A DNA stretch of 61,874 bases from Candidatus Stammera capleta (GCA_015134375.1 CP043980.1:34510-96383), one strand, 5' to 3'. Positions 13,490-26,120 are shown, numbered from the stretch's first letter. The notes: generated by a model from the letters alone, not told the origin. Numbers and translations: made by a program.

Positions 13490-16249
13490 ATGAAAAAAAA
13501 CTACATAAATTATACTAATACTATAAATTTACCAAATAATAAATTTCCTATGAGAGGTAATTTAATAAAAAATGAACCTAAAATAATTAAAAAATGAAAT
13601 AAATATAATATTTATAAAAAAATTAATATTAATAAAAAAAAAAAATTTATAATACATGATGGTCCTCCATTTGCAAATGGAAAAATACATTTAGGACATG
13701 CTTTGAATAAAATTTTAAAAGATATAATAATAAAACATAAGGTGTTAAATAATTATAAAATTTTTTATAAACCAGGATGGGATTGTCATGGATTACCAAT
13801 AGAATTAGAAATACAAAAAAAATATAAAAAAAAATTAAATAATATTAAAAATTTAAAAAAATTTAAAAAAAAATGTTTAAAATATGTAATAAAACAAATA
13901 AATATTCAAAAAAAAGAATTTATAAAATTAGGAATATTTGCTGATTGAAATAATTATTATAAAACAATAGATTATAAATTAATATCAAAAACAATATTAA
14001 TATTTAAAAAATTAATTAAAAAAAAATTAATAATAATAAAAAAAAAACCTATAAATTGATGCATAAATTGTAAATCTTCATTATCAGATTTAGAATTAGA
14101 ATATAAAAATATAAAAAATAAATCTATTTATATAACTTTTAAATTAAAAAATAAAAAAAAAATACTATTAAATTTAAATATAAAAAAAAAATATAAAAAT
14201 ATTAAATTAATAATATGAACTACTACACCATGAACAATACCTTCAAATAAAGCAATATCAATTAATAAAAAATATAAATATTCATTAATAGAAAATAATA
14301 ATAATTTATATATAATAATAAAAAATAAATCAAAAAAAATATGTAAAATATTAAACATAAATTTAAAAATATTAAAAAATATAAAAGGAAAAATATTAAT
14401 AAATAAAAAATATTATCATCCTATATCAAATAAAATTTTTTATATTATAAATAATAAATATATAAAAAAAAATATAGGAACAGGTATAGTACATTTATCT
14501 CCTAATCATGGTGAAGAAGATTATGAAATATGTAATAAAAATAAAATAAAGGGAAATAATATAATTAATAAAAAAGGATTATTCAAAAATTATAAATATA
14601 TAAAAAATTTAAAAAATAAATCTATTTATGAAGGTAATAAATTAATAATTATAAAATTAAAAAAAAATATTTTATTTAAAAAAACAATAATACATAAAAT
14701 TGCTATTTGTTGAAGACATAAATCAAATATAATAAAAAGATCAACTAAACAATTATTTATAAATTTAAATAAAAATAATTTAAAAAAAAAAATATTGAAT
14801 AATATAAAAAAAATAAATTGAAAACCTAAATGAGGATATAATAAAATAAAAAATATGATAAAAGAAAGACCAAATTGATGTATATCTAGACAACGTTTTT
14901 GAGGAACACCTATAACATTATTTATTAATAAAAAAACTAACAAAATTCATCCTAATACTAATAATTTATTAAAAAAAATATCTAAAAAAATAAAAAAATA
15001 TGGACCTAATTACTGATTAAATGTAAATAAAAAAAAATTAATAAAAGAATATAAATATTATAAAAAAATTAAATATGTACTTGATGTATGATTTGATTCA
15101 GGATCAACAATTTTTACAACTAATAAATTCAAAAAAATAGATATAATTATTGAAGGACATGATCAATATAGAGGATGATTTATGTCATCTTTAATAATTA
15201 ATACAGCTTTAAATAAAAAAATAAAATATAAAAAAATAATTAGTCATGGATTTATTTTAGATAAAAATGGAAATAAAATGTCTAAATCATCTAATAATTA
15301 TATAGAACCAAAAAAAATAATTAACAAATACGGATCAGATATAATAAGATTATGAATATCATCAAATAAATTTTATAATAATATAAATATTTCAGAAGAA
15401 ATAATAATAAGAATAACTGATTTATATAGAAAAATAAGAAATACTTTTAAATTTATAATATCAAATTTAAATGAATATAATATAAATAAAAAAATAAAAA
15501 ATATTAATAATATATTATTAATAGATAAATGAATAATATATAAAGCTAATAAATATAATAAAAAAATAAATATTTTATTTAATAAACTTAAATATCATAA
15601 AATAATAAAAAAAATAAATAAGTTTTTTAATTATTATTTAAGTTCAATATATTTTAATATTATAAAAGATAGAAAATATATAATTAAAAAAAATACTAAA
15701 CCAGTAAAAAGTGCACAAAAAACATTATTAATATTATTCAAAATAATAATTAAATGAATATGTCCTATAATACCATTTACTTCAGAAGAAATATGAAAAA
15801 TATTTAATAATAATAAAAAAAATAATTCAATATTTACAAAAATAAATAAAAATAAAATTATAAAAATTAATAAAAAAAAAACAAAAAAAAATATTTGAAA
15901 TAAATTATTAATAATAAAAAATAAACTAAATAAAATAATAGAAAAAAAAAAGAAAAAAAAAATAATTAAAACATCTTTAGAAACAAAAATTATAATATAT
16001 ATAAATTATAATTTTTTTAAAAAAATTAAAAAAATGAAATCAGAATTAAAATTTTTTTTTATAACATCAAAAACTAAAATAAAAAAAATAAATAATAAAA
16101 AAAAATTTTATTTTAATATAAAATGTAAAAAATATAAAGGATATAAATGTTCAAGATGTTGAAATTATGTTAAATATTTAAAAAATAATATATGCAAAAG
16201 ATGCATAATAAATATAAATTATAATGGTGAAATAAGAAAATATATATAA
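13490..16249 (+). CDS. ileS: Isoleucyl-tRNA synthetase
   Basis: This class I synthetase has 919 residues (E. coli 938). The start at 13490 gives the family N-terminus with NLPNNKFPMRGNL. It shows the HIGH-type motif HLGH in ANGKIHLGH, PGWDCHGLP, the editing-domain blocks WTTTPWTIPS and [21 protein letters not shown], and a C-terminal zinc ribbon CSRCW...CKRC. Many Trp codons are TGA, while the Trp in PGWDCHG is still TGG. Read with the standard code the gene would look hopelessly broken; read with UGA=Trp it is complete. Confidence 0.97.
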
Positions 16250-16263
16250 AATAAAATTATAAA

Positions 16264-17031
16264 ATGATTAAATATAAAAAAAACTTAGGACAAAATTTTC
16301 TAATTAATAATAAAATATTAAATAAAATATCAAAAATTATAAAACCTAAAAAAAAACATAATCTATTAGAAATAGGAAGTGGGTATTGTAATTTAACAAA
16401 AAAAATATTAAAATTTAATAAAAATATAATAGCTATAGAAATAGATAAATATTTAATAAAAAAAATACCATATAAAATTAAAAAAAAAATAAAAATAATT
16501 AATAAAAATATATTAAAAATAAATTTTAAAAAAATAAATAAAATAAATATAAGAATATATGGTAATATACCATATTATATATCTAAAAAAATATTATTTA
16601 AATTATTAAAAAATAATAAATATATTAAAGATATACATTTATTAATTCAAAAAGAATTAGCAATATCATTAATATCAAAACCAAATAATAAAAAATATAA
16701 TAAATTAAGTGTTTTATTTCAAATATATTTCGAAATAAAAATTATAATAAAAAATATAAGCAAAAAATATTTTATACCTAAACCTAAAGTAAATTCATCA
16801 CTTATAAAATTAACACCTAAAAAAAAATATGTAAAAAATAAATTTAAAATAATCAAACATATATTAAATAATTGTTTTTATAGAAAAAATAAAAAACTTT
16901 TCAATAATATAAAAAATATTATAAATATAAATAAATTAAAATCTTTAAAAATAAAAAACGAAAGAATAAATAAAATAAATATAAAAAATTTTATTAAATT
17001 ATCAAATATTTTTAATAAAATAAAAAAATAA
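16264..17031 (+). CDS. rsmA: 16S rRNA dimethyladenosine transferase RsmA (KsgA)
   Basis: RsmA dimethylates A1518 and A1519 of 16S rRNA late in 30S assembly. It has 255 residues (E. coli 273). It shows the N-terminal KNLGQNFLINN block, the SAM-binding loop EIGSGYCNLT, the acidic motif IAIEIDK and the catalytic motif GNIPYYIS. No TGA codon is present. It starts 14 bp after ileS and probably shares its transcript. It is convergent with rpsT with a 4-bp gap. Confidence 0.95.
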   Translation: MIKYKKNLGQNFLINNKILNKISKIIKPKKKHNLLEIGSGYCNLTKKILKFNKNIIAIEIDKYLIKKIPYKIKKKIKIINKNILKINFKKINKINIRIYGNIPYYISKKILFKLLKNNKYIKDIHLLIQKELAISLISKPNNKKYNKLSVLFQIYFEIKIIIKNISKKYFIPKPKVNSSLIKLTPKKKYVKNKFKIIKHILNNCFYRKNKKLFNNIKNIININKLKSLKIKNERINKINIKNFIKLSNIFNKIKK

Positions 17032-17035
17032 AAAA

Positions 17036-17305
17036 TTAATTATCTAATTTATTTATTAATTTAATATAATTAGATTTATATCTAGATGCTTTTTTTAAAT
17101 TTATAAAATTTTTACAACTAAATTTATCTAAAATAGATTGTAAACAACAATAAATATAAATTGATTTTTTTTTATTTTTAATTTTTATATATCTTTTTAA
17201 TTTTTTAATATAAGTTTTTATAATAGACTTTTTTCTATTATTAATTTTATTTCTTAAAATATTTATTAATATTCTTTTTTTTGAAGATTTTATATTAGCT
17301 ATCAT
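17036..17305 (-). CDS. rpsT: 30S ribosomal protein S20
   Basis: S20 is a small helical primary binder of 16S rRNA. It has 89 residues (E. coli 87). It begins MIANIKSSKKRILIN, equivalent to MANIKSAKKRA. It is Lys/Arg-rich throughout with no TGA. It is a single gene between the convergent rsmA and the upstream pgi on the same strand. Confidence 0.93.
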   Translation of the reverse strand: MIANIKSSKKRILINILRNKINNRKKSIIKTYIKKLKRYIKIKNKKKSIYIYCCLQSILDKFSCKNFINLKKASRYKSNYIKLINKLDN

Positions 17306-17335
17306 TTTAATTTATTAAAAAACTATTAATAATAA

Positions 17336-18991
17336 TTATTTATTAAAATTTTTAAAAATTTTAATTAAACTTAAAGAAGAATTATCTAAAAAATATCTAT
17401 TTTTTTTTATATTTTTATTTTTAAAATATAATTTATATACAAAATTAGACAAATTTTTTCCTAAATTTACACCTCATTGATCATAACTACAAATATTCCA
17501 TATTATACCTTGTGTAAATACTTTATATTCATATATAGATATTAAAGTTCCTAATGTATACGGATTTATTTTTTTAATCAAAAATATATTATTAGGTTTG
17601 TTACCTTTAATATTTTTAAATTTTGAAAAATTATTTTTTTTTATATTCAAAAAAATATTATCTCCAAATGCCAAACATTGAGATTGAGCAATTAAATTAG
17701 AAAATAATTTATAATAACTATTATATTTATTATTATTATTTTTAAAATTAGATTCTATAATAAAATCACAAGGTATTACATTAGTACCTTGATGTAATAA
17801 TTGAAAAAAAGAATGTTGACTAATAGTACCTAAACCACCAAATAAAATAGGTGAAGTATTATAATTTATTAAATCATTATTTTTATCAATACATTTACCA
17901 TTTGATTCCATAACTAATTGTTGTAAATAATAAGGAAATAAAAACATAGATTCATTATATACCATAACTAATTCATTAGTATAACAAAAAAAATTATTAT
18001 ATCAAATACTTATTAATGATAATAAAATAGGTATATTTTTATTATATTTAGTAAAAAAAAAATGTTTATCTAAATCATGACATCCTTTTAATATTTTAAC
18101 AAAATTTTTAAAACCTATAGATAATGAAATAGATAAACCAAATGCAGAACAAAAAGAATATCTTCCTCCTACTCAATCATTAACTAAAATAATATTATTT
18201 CTAATAATATTATATTTTAAACTATTATTTAAATTACTAGTAACTAAAATAAAATGTTTATTTAAAGATAAAATATTATTATTATAAAATTTTAATATTC
18301 AATCACGAGCAATTTTAAAATTTAACAAAGTTTCTTGAGTAGTAAAACTTTTAGAACAAACTATAAAAATAGTGTTTTCAGGAGAAATTAAATTTAAAAC
18401 ACTATTTATATCATTAATATCTAAATTAGAAACAAAAAAAGAATTTATATTTTTTTTTTTATATAAATACAAAGATTTAACTATCATTCTAGGTCCTAAA
18501 TCAGAACCTCCTATACCTATATTAACTATATTAAAGATTTTTTTATTATTAAAACTTAATCAAATATTATTTAAAATTTCATAAGTTATTTTTTTAATTT
18601 TACATAAATTTTTATCTATATTTTTTTTTTCTATTAATAATTTATTATTCAAATAATTATTTTTTATAAAATAATTATCTACATCTCTTAATAAAAAATT
18701 AGAAATAATTTTTTTTTCAGTTATATTTAATATTTTACCTTTTAATATTCCATTAATATAATATTTAAAATTTATTTCATTTAAAAAATTTATAAATAAT
18801 TTTATTGTTTTATTATTAATTAAATTTTTAGAAAAATCAAATAAAATTAATTTTTTATAAAATATAGAAAAATTTTTAAATCTATTTTTGTCTTTATTAA
18901 AAAAATAAAATATATCTTTTTTTTTTATTTTATTAAAATGATTTAACAAAATATTTCAACTTTTAGTATAAACAGGATTAATATTTAACAT
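17336..18991 (-). CDS. pgi: Glucose-6-phosphate isomerase with altered catalytic loop
   Basis: Pgi interconverts glucose-6-P and fructose-6-P. It has 551 residues (E. coli 549) and is full length once in-frame TGA codons are read as Trp. The start [12 protein letters not shown] aligns with E. coli MKNINPTQTAAW. Substrate-binding motifs are kept: [39 protein letters not shown] with the ring-opening His, and YDQWGVNLGK with the conserved Lys. The loop that normally reads WGEPGTNGQH and carries the catalytic base Glu reads [10 protein letters not shown] (17814-17842), so that Glu is Gly. The gene is otherwise conserved, so activity is in doubt although identity is not. Confidence 0.95.
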
Positions 18992-19091
18992 AAATATTTA
19001 TAATTATTATATTATAATATTATAATAACTTAAATTATTAAAAATATAAATAAAAAAAAAATAAATAAAAAAAAAAAAAAATAAAAATAAT

Positions 19092-20159
19092 ATGAAAAAA
19101 AAAATAACTAAAATTAATAAAGTAATAGTAGGTTTATCAGGAGGAATAGATTCAACAATAACTATATGAATATTAAAAAAATTAGGATATAAAGTAAAAT
19201 GTGTATTTATAAAATGCTGAGAATCAAAAAATTGTAAAAATGACATAAAAGAATGTAAAAAAATATGTAAAATATTTAAAGTAAAATTAATAAAAATTAA
19301 TTTATCATATGAATATTGAAATAAAGTTTTTTTAGTATTTATTAAAAAACTTAAAAATAATCAAACACCAAATCCAGATATAATTTGTAATAAAGAAATA
19401 AAATTTAAATTATTTATATATTTTTCTTTAAAAATATTAAAATACGATTTTATATCAACTGGACATTATGTAAATACAAAATATAAAAAAAAAAAAAATT
19501 ATTTATTAAAAGGTAAAGATAAAAAAAAAGACCAAAGTTATTTTTTATATAACATAAAACAAAAACAATTATCTAAATGTATATTTCCTTTAGGAAATTA
19601 TAAAAAAAAAAATATAAGAAAAATTGCAATAAATTTAAAATTACCTAATGCATTAAAAAAAGATTCAGTAGGAATATGTTTTATAGGAAAAAAAAAATTT
19701 AATAAATTTATAATAAAATTTATAAAAAAAAAAAAAGGTAAAATAATACAATTAGAAAATAAAAAAAAAATAGGAAAACATAAAGGATTATTTTTATATA
19801 CTATAGGACAAAGAAAAAATTTAAGATTAAAAAAAAATAAATACCCATTATATGTAGCTAAAAAAAAAAAAAAAAAAAATATATTAATAGTATGTAAAAA
19901 AAAAAATAAAATTTTATATAAAAATTATTTTTATTTAAAAAAAATATATTTAATAAATAAAATAAAAAAATTAAATAATTTTAAATGTAAAGTAAAAACA
20001 AGATACCAACAAAAATCTATAAAATGTAAAATAATTATAATAAAAAAAAAAAAAATAAAAATAAAATTAAAAAAAAAAATATTTGCTATAACACCAGGAC
20101 AATCAGCAGTATTTTATAAAAAAAATATATGTCTAGGAGGTGGAATAATAAAACTATAA
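19092..20159 (+). CDS. mnmA: tRNA-specific 2-thiouridylase MnmA
   Basis: MnmA adds sulphur to U34 of tRNAs for Lys, Glu and Gln. It has 355 residues (E. coli 368). It shows the ATP pyrophosphatase loop GLSGGIDST, the first catalytic Cys in NPDIICNKEIKF, KDQSYFLY, the second catalytic Cys in GICFIG, and the C-terminal TPGQSAVFY. TGA codons near the start are Trp. A run of 20 A residues at 19860-19879 codes for consecutive lysines. The stop overlaps the end of the convergent glyS by 6 bp. Confidence 0.96.
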
Positions 20160-22253
20160 TATTAATAAATTTTTAAAATCTACAAAAAATAAAAATACTA
20201 ATATAATATTATTTAATAAATTAATTCTAAATTTAGTTAAATTAAAATCATTTAATATAAATATTTTATTTTTATCTAAATATTTATTTATTTTTAAACT
20301 AAAATTATAATATAAATTAAATAATAATTTATATTCATATTTAGATATTAAATATAAAGAATTACTTTTAAAATTATAATATGAATTTAAAAAAATAAAA
20401 TCATTTTCATTATTAAAATGATTTAAATTAAAAAATTTATCTTTAATATAATTTTTAACTATATTTAATATTCTTAAATTTGTTTTTAAAATATAATTAT
20501 AATAATTAATATATTTTTTTTTAAAATATATTAAAAAATCCATTCTATTTTTTATTTCTAAAATATTATATAATTTTATATTTATAAAAGATATTATTAA
20601 ATTTTTTTTATATCCTAAATTAATAAAATAAATTAAACAACGTTTAAATATAAAATTATATATAATAATTAAATCATATTTTTTTTTAATATCAAATAAT
20701 TTAACTATATATTTAATTAAAACTTTAAAATTAAAATTAAACTTATTAAAAATAATAATCTTAATTAAAGATAAACATATTCTTCTTAAACAATATGGAT
20801 CATTACTTTTTTTTAAAAAATAATAATTATTTAATAAAGATATACCTATAAAAGTATCTAATTTATCACATAACGATATTATATTACTATATATATTATT
20901 AGAAATAATATCATTATAAAAATTAGGACAATAATGATCCTTTATTATTAGTGATATAATATTATTTTTTTTTAAATTTAAATAATATCCTAAAAAACCT
21001 TTTAATATACTAAAATCTTTATATAAATTAGTTACTAAATCACATTTACATAAAATTATAGATTTATTTAATAAATTAAAATCAATTTTTAAATTTAAAA
21101 TATATGAAAAATATTTAGAAATAAATAGTAATCTTTTAATTTTATATAAATAATTACCTAAATTTTTATGAAAAACTAAATATTTTAATTTTATAAAATT
21201 ATTAATTAAAGGATATTTAATATCTTTTAATAATAAAAAAAAAGAATCATTTAATTTAGATTCTATTATCTTTACATAATTATATAATATATTTTTATAA
21301 TATTTTTTATTTATATCTAAAACTATAATAAAATTATTTGTTAAATTATTATTATAATCATAAAGACATAAACAATATTGTTTTTTTAAAATATATTCTA
21401 TTAAATTTTTAGGTAAAAATAAATAATCTTTATTAAATTTGCAAATTTTTACAACAGGTCACTCTACTAAAGAAACAGATTCATTAATAAATAACTTATT
21501 ATTAAATTTTAAATTTTTTATTTTTAATAAATTATTAATATAATTTATTATTAATTTTTTTCTATTATTATAATCAATTATTACCATACCTTTTTTTTTT
21601 AAAATATTTAAATATTCTTTAGAATTATTTAATTTTATATAATTATTATTAGATTTAAATAAAAACCTATTAGGTCTAATTTTATTATTAGATTTTAAAC
21701 CAAATAAACATAAATTAATAATTTTTTTATTAAACAAAACACAAATATTATTTACTGGTCTTATAAAATTAAAATTATATTTACCTCATTTAATAAATAT
21801 ACGATTTAATTTTAATTTTAATAAAATATTTAATAAATTATTTTTTAAAAAAAAAGATATACTTTTATTTTTAAAAATTTTTTTATAATAAAAAATTCTA
21901 AAATTATTCTTATCTTTAAATAAAATATTTTTTTTAATAAAATTATTTTTTTTTATCCAATTATCAATTATAATATTACAATAAATATTTAATTTATCAT
22001 TTAAATTAAATTTAGGACCATAAATTTTAATATAATTTTTATTTAATTTTTGATAATAATATAAATCAAATACTAAACAAGATATTCTTCTTAAACTAAT
22101 AAAATACTTTATTTTAAAATATTTAAAAAAATTTAAATTTAAAAATTCTGAAAAATATTTAATAAAATCCTTACCTATTAATTTTAAATTATATATAGGT
22201 AATTCTTCTGTACTAATTTCAATTAATAACAAACCTTTTTTTTTATTATTCAT
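20154..22253 (-). CDS. glyS: Glycyl-tRNA synthetase beta subunit
   Basis: This is the beta chain of the two-subunit bacterial GlyRS and contributes tRNA recognition. It has 699 residues (E. coli 689). It begins with LLLIEISTEELP and has RRISC (E. coli RRLAL), KYFISLRR, and a long C-terminal helical region. SLVEW with TGA at 21459-21461 matches E. coli SLVEW. The middle section is strongly diverged but the frame is open throughout. It stops with TAG and overlaps mnmA by 6 bp. It follows glyQ directly, forming the usual glyQS operon. Confidence 0.95.
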
Positions 22254-22269
22254 AATTTTAAAATTTATT

Positions 22270-23127
22270 TTATTTTAAACTATATTTAGCAATTTTACAA
22301 AATAACTTTCTTATTTTTAAAATATATCTTTTTCTTTCTATTTCAGATAAATAATTTTTACAATCTAATAAATTAAAATAATTAACTAATTTTAATGCAT
22401 ATTCATAAGAAACAAATAATAATGGATTTTTTAATTTAAGTAATCTTAAAGATTCTTTTTCATAATTATTAATACAATTTAATAAAAAATTATTATCTGA
22501 ATAATATAAATTATATTTAGATTTATCTAACTCTAAACCATATAAAATATTACTATATTTAATAATTTTATTATCTTTTTTATTTCATATTAAATCATTA
22601 ATGCTAAAAATATTTTGTAATAATAAACATAAACGTTCTAAACCATAAGTTATTTCAACTATAACAGGTAAACAATTTATATCTGCCATTTTTTGAAAAT
22701 ATGTAAATTGAGTAATTTCCAAACCATTTAATCAAACTTCTCAACCATAACCATAAGCTCCTAACGTAGGATTTTCTCAATTATCTTCAATAAATTTAAT
22801 TTCATTTTTATTAATATTTAAACCTAAATATTTCAATGAATTAATATAAATATCTTGTATATTATCTAAAGAAGGTTTAATAATAACTTGATATTGATAA
22901 TATTGCTGTAATTTTAATGAAAATTTATTATTAAATTTTGAATCAACAGGTCTTTTACATAATTGTATGTAATTATAAAAAATATCTTTATTACTTATAG
23001 AACTAAAAAATGTAATAGGATGAAAAGTTGCAGCACCAACTTCAATATCTATTGGTTGAATATTACAACTTCCCATTTTAGATCAATATTCAGATAATTT
23101 TAATATTAAATTTTCAAAAGTAATCAT
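22270..23127 (-). CDS. glyQ: Glycyl-tRNA synthetase alpha subunit
   Basis: This is the catalytic chain of tetrameric GlyRS, a class II enzyme. It has 285 residues (E. coli 303). It shows [34 protein letters not shown] and FIEDNWENPT, the last with Trp as TGA. The following section GAYGYGWEVWLNG and the block [13 protein letters not shown] also match. The start at 23127 gives [15 protein letters not shown], equivalent to the E. coli FQGLILTLQDYW region. It lies 19 bp downstream of rplQ and may be read from the ribosomal superoperon. Confidence 0.95.
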
Positions 23128-23146
23128 AAAAATATATAATTAATTA

Positions 23147-23512
23147 TTAAATAAAACCTTTATTAATTATTTCCACAAAAGCCATAGGAGAACAATCACC
23201 TTTTCTATAACCACATTTTAATATTCTTAAATAACCACCTCTACAATCTTTAAATCTTATAGCTAAACTAAAAAATAATTTATCAACAATTTTATTATTT
23301 CCAATTTTTGATATTAATAACCTTCTATTATATAAATTATTATTTTTTGCTAAATTTAACAAAGGTTCAAATTTTCTTCTTAATTCTTTAGCTTTATAAA
23401 GTGTAGTTTTAATAATTTCATAACGTATTAAAGAAACAATCATATTTTTAAACATTGATTTTCTATGACTACTATTTCTATTTAATTTACGACCAATTTT
23501 TTTATGACGCAT
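23147..23512 (-). CDS. rplQ: 50S ribosomal protein L17
   Basis: This is the last gene of the alpha operon. It has 121 residues (E. coli 127). It starts MRHKKIGRKLNRNSSHRKSM, nearly identical to the family N-terminus. It has no TGA codon. L17 sits near the peptide exit tunnel. It follows rpoA by 33 bp, the standard order. Confidence 0.97.
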   Translation of the reverse strand: MRHKKIGRKLNRNSSHRKSMFKNMIVSLIRYEIIKTTLYKAKELRRKFEPLLNLAKNNNLYNRRLLISKIGNNKIVDKLFFSLAIRFKDCRGGYLRILKCGYRKGDCSPMAFVEIINKGFI

Positions 23513-23545
23513 ATATAACCTATAACTTATAAAAATTAAAAAATT

Positions 23546-24538
23546 TTATTTTATTTCTATTGGAGGTCAATCTTTCAATTTAGTTCCTAATTTTAAACCT
23601 TTATTAAATAATATATTTATTATTTCATTTAATGATTTTCTACCTAAATTAGGTATTTTTAACAAATTTGACTCTGTTTTTTGAATTAAATCACCTATAT
23701 AATATATTTCTTTTGATTTTAAACAATTAGCAGATCTAACTGTAAGTTCTAAATCATCTATAGATGATAATAATATAGGATCAAATTTTACTTTTTCTAC
23801 TATATCTTTATTAAAATTATCATTTTTTAATTCTATAAAACTTTTTAATTGATTATATAATATAGTAGAAGCTTTACGAACAGCTAGTTCTGGTTCTATA
23901 GTACCATTAGTTTCAATATTTAAAATTAACTTATCTAAATCAGTTCTACTTTTTACTCTAGATGATTCTACTTTATAAGAAACACGTTCTATAGGAGAAA
24001 AAAAAGAATCTATTAATAACTTACCAATCTGAATATTATCTTTTTTTTTTATTTCCATTTTTCTATTTAAAGAAGAAACATAACCAACACCTAATTCAAC
24101 TTTAATTTTCATATTTATAAAAACATTATCATCTGTAATATTACATATTATATTTTCTTTATTAAAAATAAATATATCCTCATCTTTTTTAATATCAGAA
24201 GCTAAAACTGGGCCTAAACCTTTTTTATATAAATAAAGTATAATATAATTTTTATTACTATTTATTCTTAAATTAATATTCTTTAAATTTAAAATTATTT
24301 CATTTATATCTTCTAATATACCTTCTTTAAAACTATACTCATTTAAAATACCATCTATTTCGACTTCAGTTATACTATAACCTGGTATAGAAGATAATAA
24401 TATACGTCTTAAAGAATTTCCAATAGTATGACCAAAACCTTTTTCTAAAGGTTCTAATATTATACAAGAACTAATTGATGTTAATTTTTTAATTTTAATA
24501 ACTTTAGGTTTTAAAAATTTATAAGGAAAATTAAACAT
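23546..24538 (-). CDS. rpoA: RNA polymerase alpha subunit
   Basis: Alpha scaffolds RNA polymerase assembly and contacts promoter elements and activators. It has 330 residues (E. coli 329). The N-terminal dimerisation domain has [22 protein letters not shown]. The C-terminal domain is retained with the DNA-binding block [12 protein letters not shown] and [12 protein letters not shown]. The protein ends KDWPPIEIK with the Trp as TGA at 23567-23569, matching E. coli ENWPPASI. Without recoding it would lose seven terminal residues. A retained alpha CTD suggests promoter recognition is not fully degenerate. Confidence 0.98.
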
Positions 24539-24557
24539 ATTTATATAATATATATAT

Positions 24558-25178
24558 TTATTTAGAATAAAATTCTAATATTAAATGTTCTTTTAAATCA
24601 AATAAAATCATAGAACGTTCTGGTATAAATTTAAATATACCTTCCATTTTTTCTACATTTATATCTAATCAAATTGGAACTTCCTTTTGTTTAAACATTT
24701 CTAAAGAATATTTAATTCTTAATTGATTTTTACAACTATCTTTAATTTTAATAATATCATTAGAATTAACTAAATAAGATGGAATATTAACTATTCTATT
24801 ATTTACCAAAATAGATTTATGACTAACTAATTGTCTAGCTTCAGATCTAGTAGTAGAAAAACCCATTCTATAAACTACATTATCTAATCTTCTTTCCAAA
24901 AATTTTATTAAAATATCACCAGTATTACCTTTGCACTTTATAGATTTATAATAATAATTCAAAAATTGTTTTTCCAAAACACCATATATTCTTTTTAATT
25001 TTTGTTTTTCTCTTAATTGAATACCATAATCTGATATTCTAGATTTTTTATAATAATGTTGACCTGGTAAACGATCTATTTTACATTTATCTTTTATATT
25101 ACGTAAATTAGATTTTAAAAATAAATCACTACATTCTCTTCTACTTAATTTTAACTTAGGACCTATATATTTAGACAT
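24558..25178 (-). CDS. rpsD: 30S ribosomal protein S4
   Basis: S4 nucleates 30S assembly. It has 206 residues, exactly the E. coli length, once TGA at 24669-24671 (VPIW) is read as Trp. It shows [12 protein letters not shown], the [14 protein letters not shown] block and the S4 RNA-binding domain with [12 protein letters not shown] and [13 protein letters not shown]. It sits between rpsK and rpoA in standard order. Confidence 0.97.
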
Positions 25179-25202
25179 ATATTTTATTTTAATATAAAAA
25201 AT

Positions 25203-25586
25203 TTAAACTCTTCTTTTTTTAGAAGGACGACAACCATTATGCGGTATAGGTGTAATATCACTTATATTAACAATATTAAATCCTGCATTATTTAATGCTC
25301 TAATACTTGATTCTCTACCTGGTCCAGGACCACTTATCTTTATATCTAAATTTTTTATTCCATAATCTTTAATTATATATGAACATTTTTCAGCTGCAAT
25401 TTGAGCAGCAAAAGGAGTAGATTTTCTAGAACCTTTAAATCCAGAACTACCAGAAGTAGTTCATCCTAAAACATTACCAGATAAATCTGTTATAGTAATT
25501 ATAGTATTATTAAATGAAGCATTAATATAAACTATACCATTTATAATTTTTTTTTTATTTTTTTTATTTTTTTTTTTCTTTATCAT
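25203..25586 (-). CDS. rpsK: 30S ribosomal protein S11
   Basis: S11 lies on the 30S platform. It has 127 residues (E. coli 129). It has [10 protein letters not shown]-type blocks (here [15 protein letters not shown]), GNVLGWTTSG with Trp as TGA at 25461-25463, [18 protein letters not shown] and the basic end RPSKKRRV. The internal TGA is at a Trp conserved across bacteria, a clean test of recoding. Confidence 0.97.
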
Positions 25587-25612
25587 TTACTTATTATTAT
25601 ATTATATATATA

Positions 25613-25966
25613 TTATTTAACATACTTTCTATTTTTTTTACAAGTCTTTGAATTTGTTTTAGTTCTTTGACCCCTTACAGGTAAACCTTTTTTATGACGT
25701 AAACCTCTATAACAATTAATATCTATAAGTCTCTTAATATTTAACATTACATATCTTTTTAAATCACCCTCAATAATATAATTAAATATTTTTTTTCTTA
25801 ATAAATCTAAATTTTTATTATCAATATCTTTAGTTAAAATAAAATAATTTATTTTTAAATCATTACATATTTTTTTTGAAATAGATTTACCTATCCCATA
25901 AATATAAGTTAACGAAATTATTATATATTTATTATCAGGTATATTTACACCCGCTATTCTAACCAT
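25613..25966 (-). CDS. rpsM: 30S ribosomal protein S13
   Basis: S13 forms inter-subunit bridges at the 30S head. It has 117 residues (E. coli 118). The ATG at 25966 gives MVRIAGVNIPDNK, matching the family start. A TTG five codons upstream is in frame but overlaps the GAGG ribosome-binding sequence that serves this ATG, so the ATG is preferred. It has CYRGLRHKKGLPVRGQRTKTN at the C-terminal part. Confidence 0.96.
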   Translation of the reverse strand: MVRIAGVNIPDNKYIIISLTYIYGIGKSISKKICNDLKINYFILTKDIDNKNLDLLRKKIFNYIIEGDLKRYVMLNIKRLIDINCYRGLRHKKGLPVRGQRTKTNSKTCKKNRKYVK

Positions 25967-25993
25967 ATTATTAAACCTCAATAATTTTAAAAA

Positions 25994-26110
25994 TTAACCT
26001 TGACGTTGCTTATGCTTAAAATTACTTTTACAAATAACTCTAACAATTTTTTTTCTTTTAACTATTTTACAATGACGACAAATTTTTTTTACAGATGCTC
26101 TAACTTTCAT
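25994..26110 (-). CDS. rpmJ: 50S ribosomal protein L36
   Basis: This gene is only 38 codons long. It reads [20 protein letters not shown] and then the basic end FKHKQRQG, matching the E. coli form. The zinc-binding C-x2-C...C-x4-H arrangement is present. It lies between secY and rpsM as in the spc/alpha junction of E. coli. Confidence 0.96.
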   Translation of the reverse strand: MKVRASVKKICRHCKIVKRKKIVRVICKSNFKHKQRQG

Positions 26111-26120
26111 ATAATTTTAA

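Noticed and set aside
14128-14943. Minus-strand open frames opposite ileS
   Set aside because: These Phe/Ile-rich mirrors of Lys/Asn-rich coding sequence lie inside a clearly identified synthetase.
19007-19246. Minus-strand open frame opposite the start of mnmA
   Set aside because: It is antisense to the conserved P-loop region of mnmA and has no family features.
25967-25981. Upstream TTG start for rpsM adding five residues
   Set aside because: It overlaps the GAGG ribosome-binding site for the ATG at 25966, which gives the family N-terminus.
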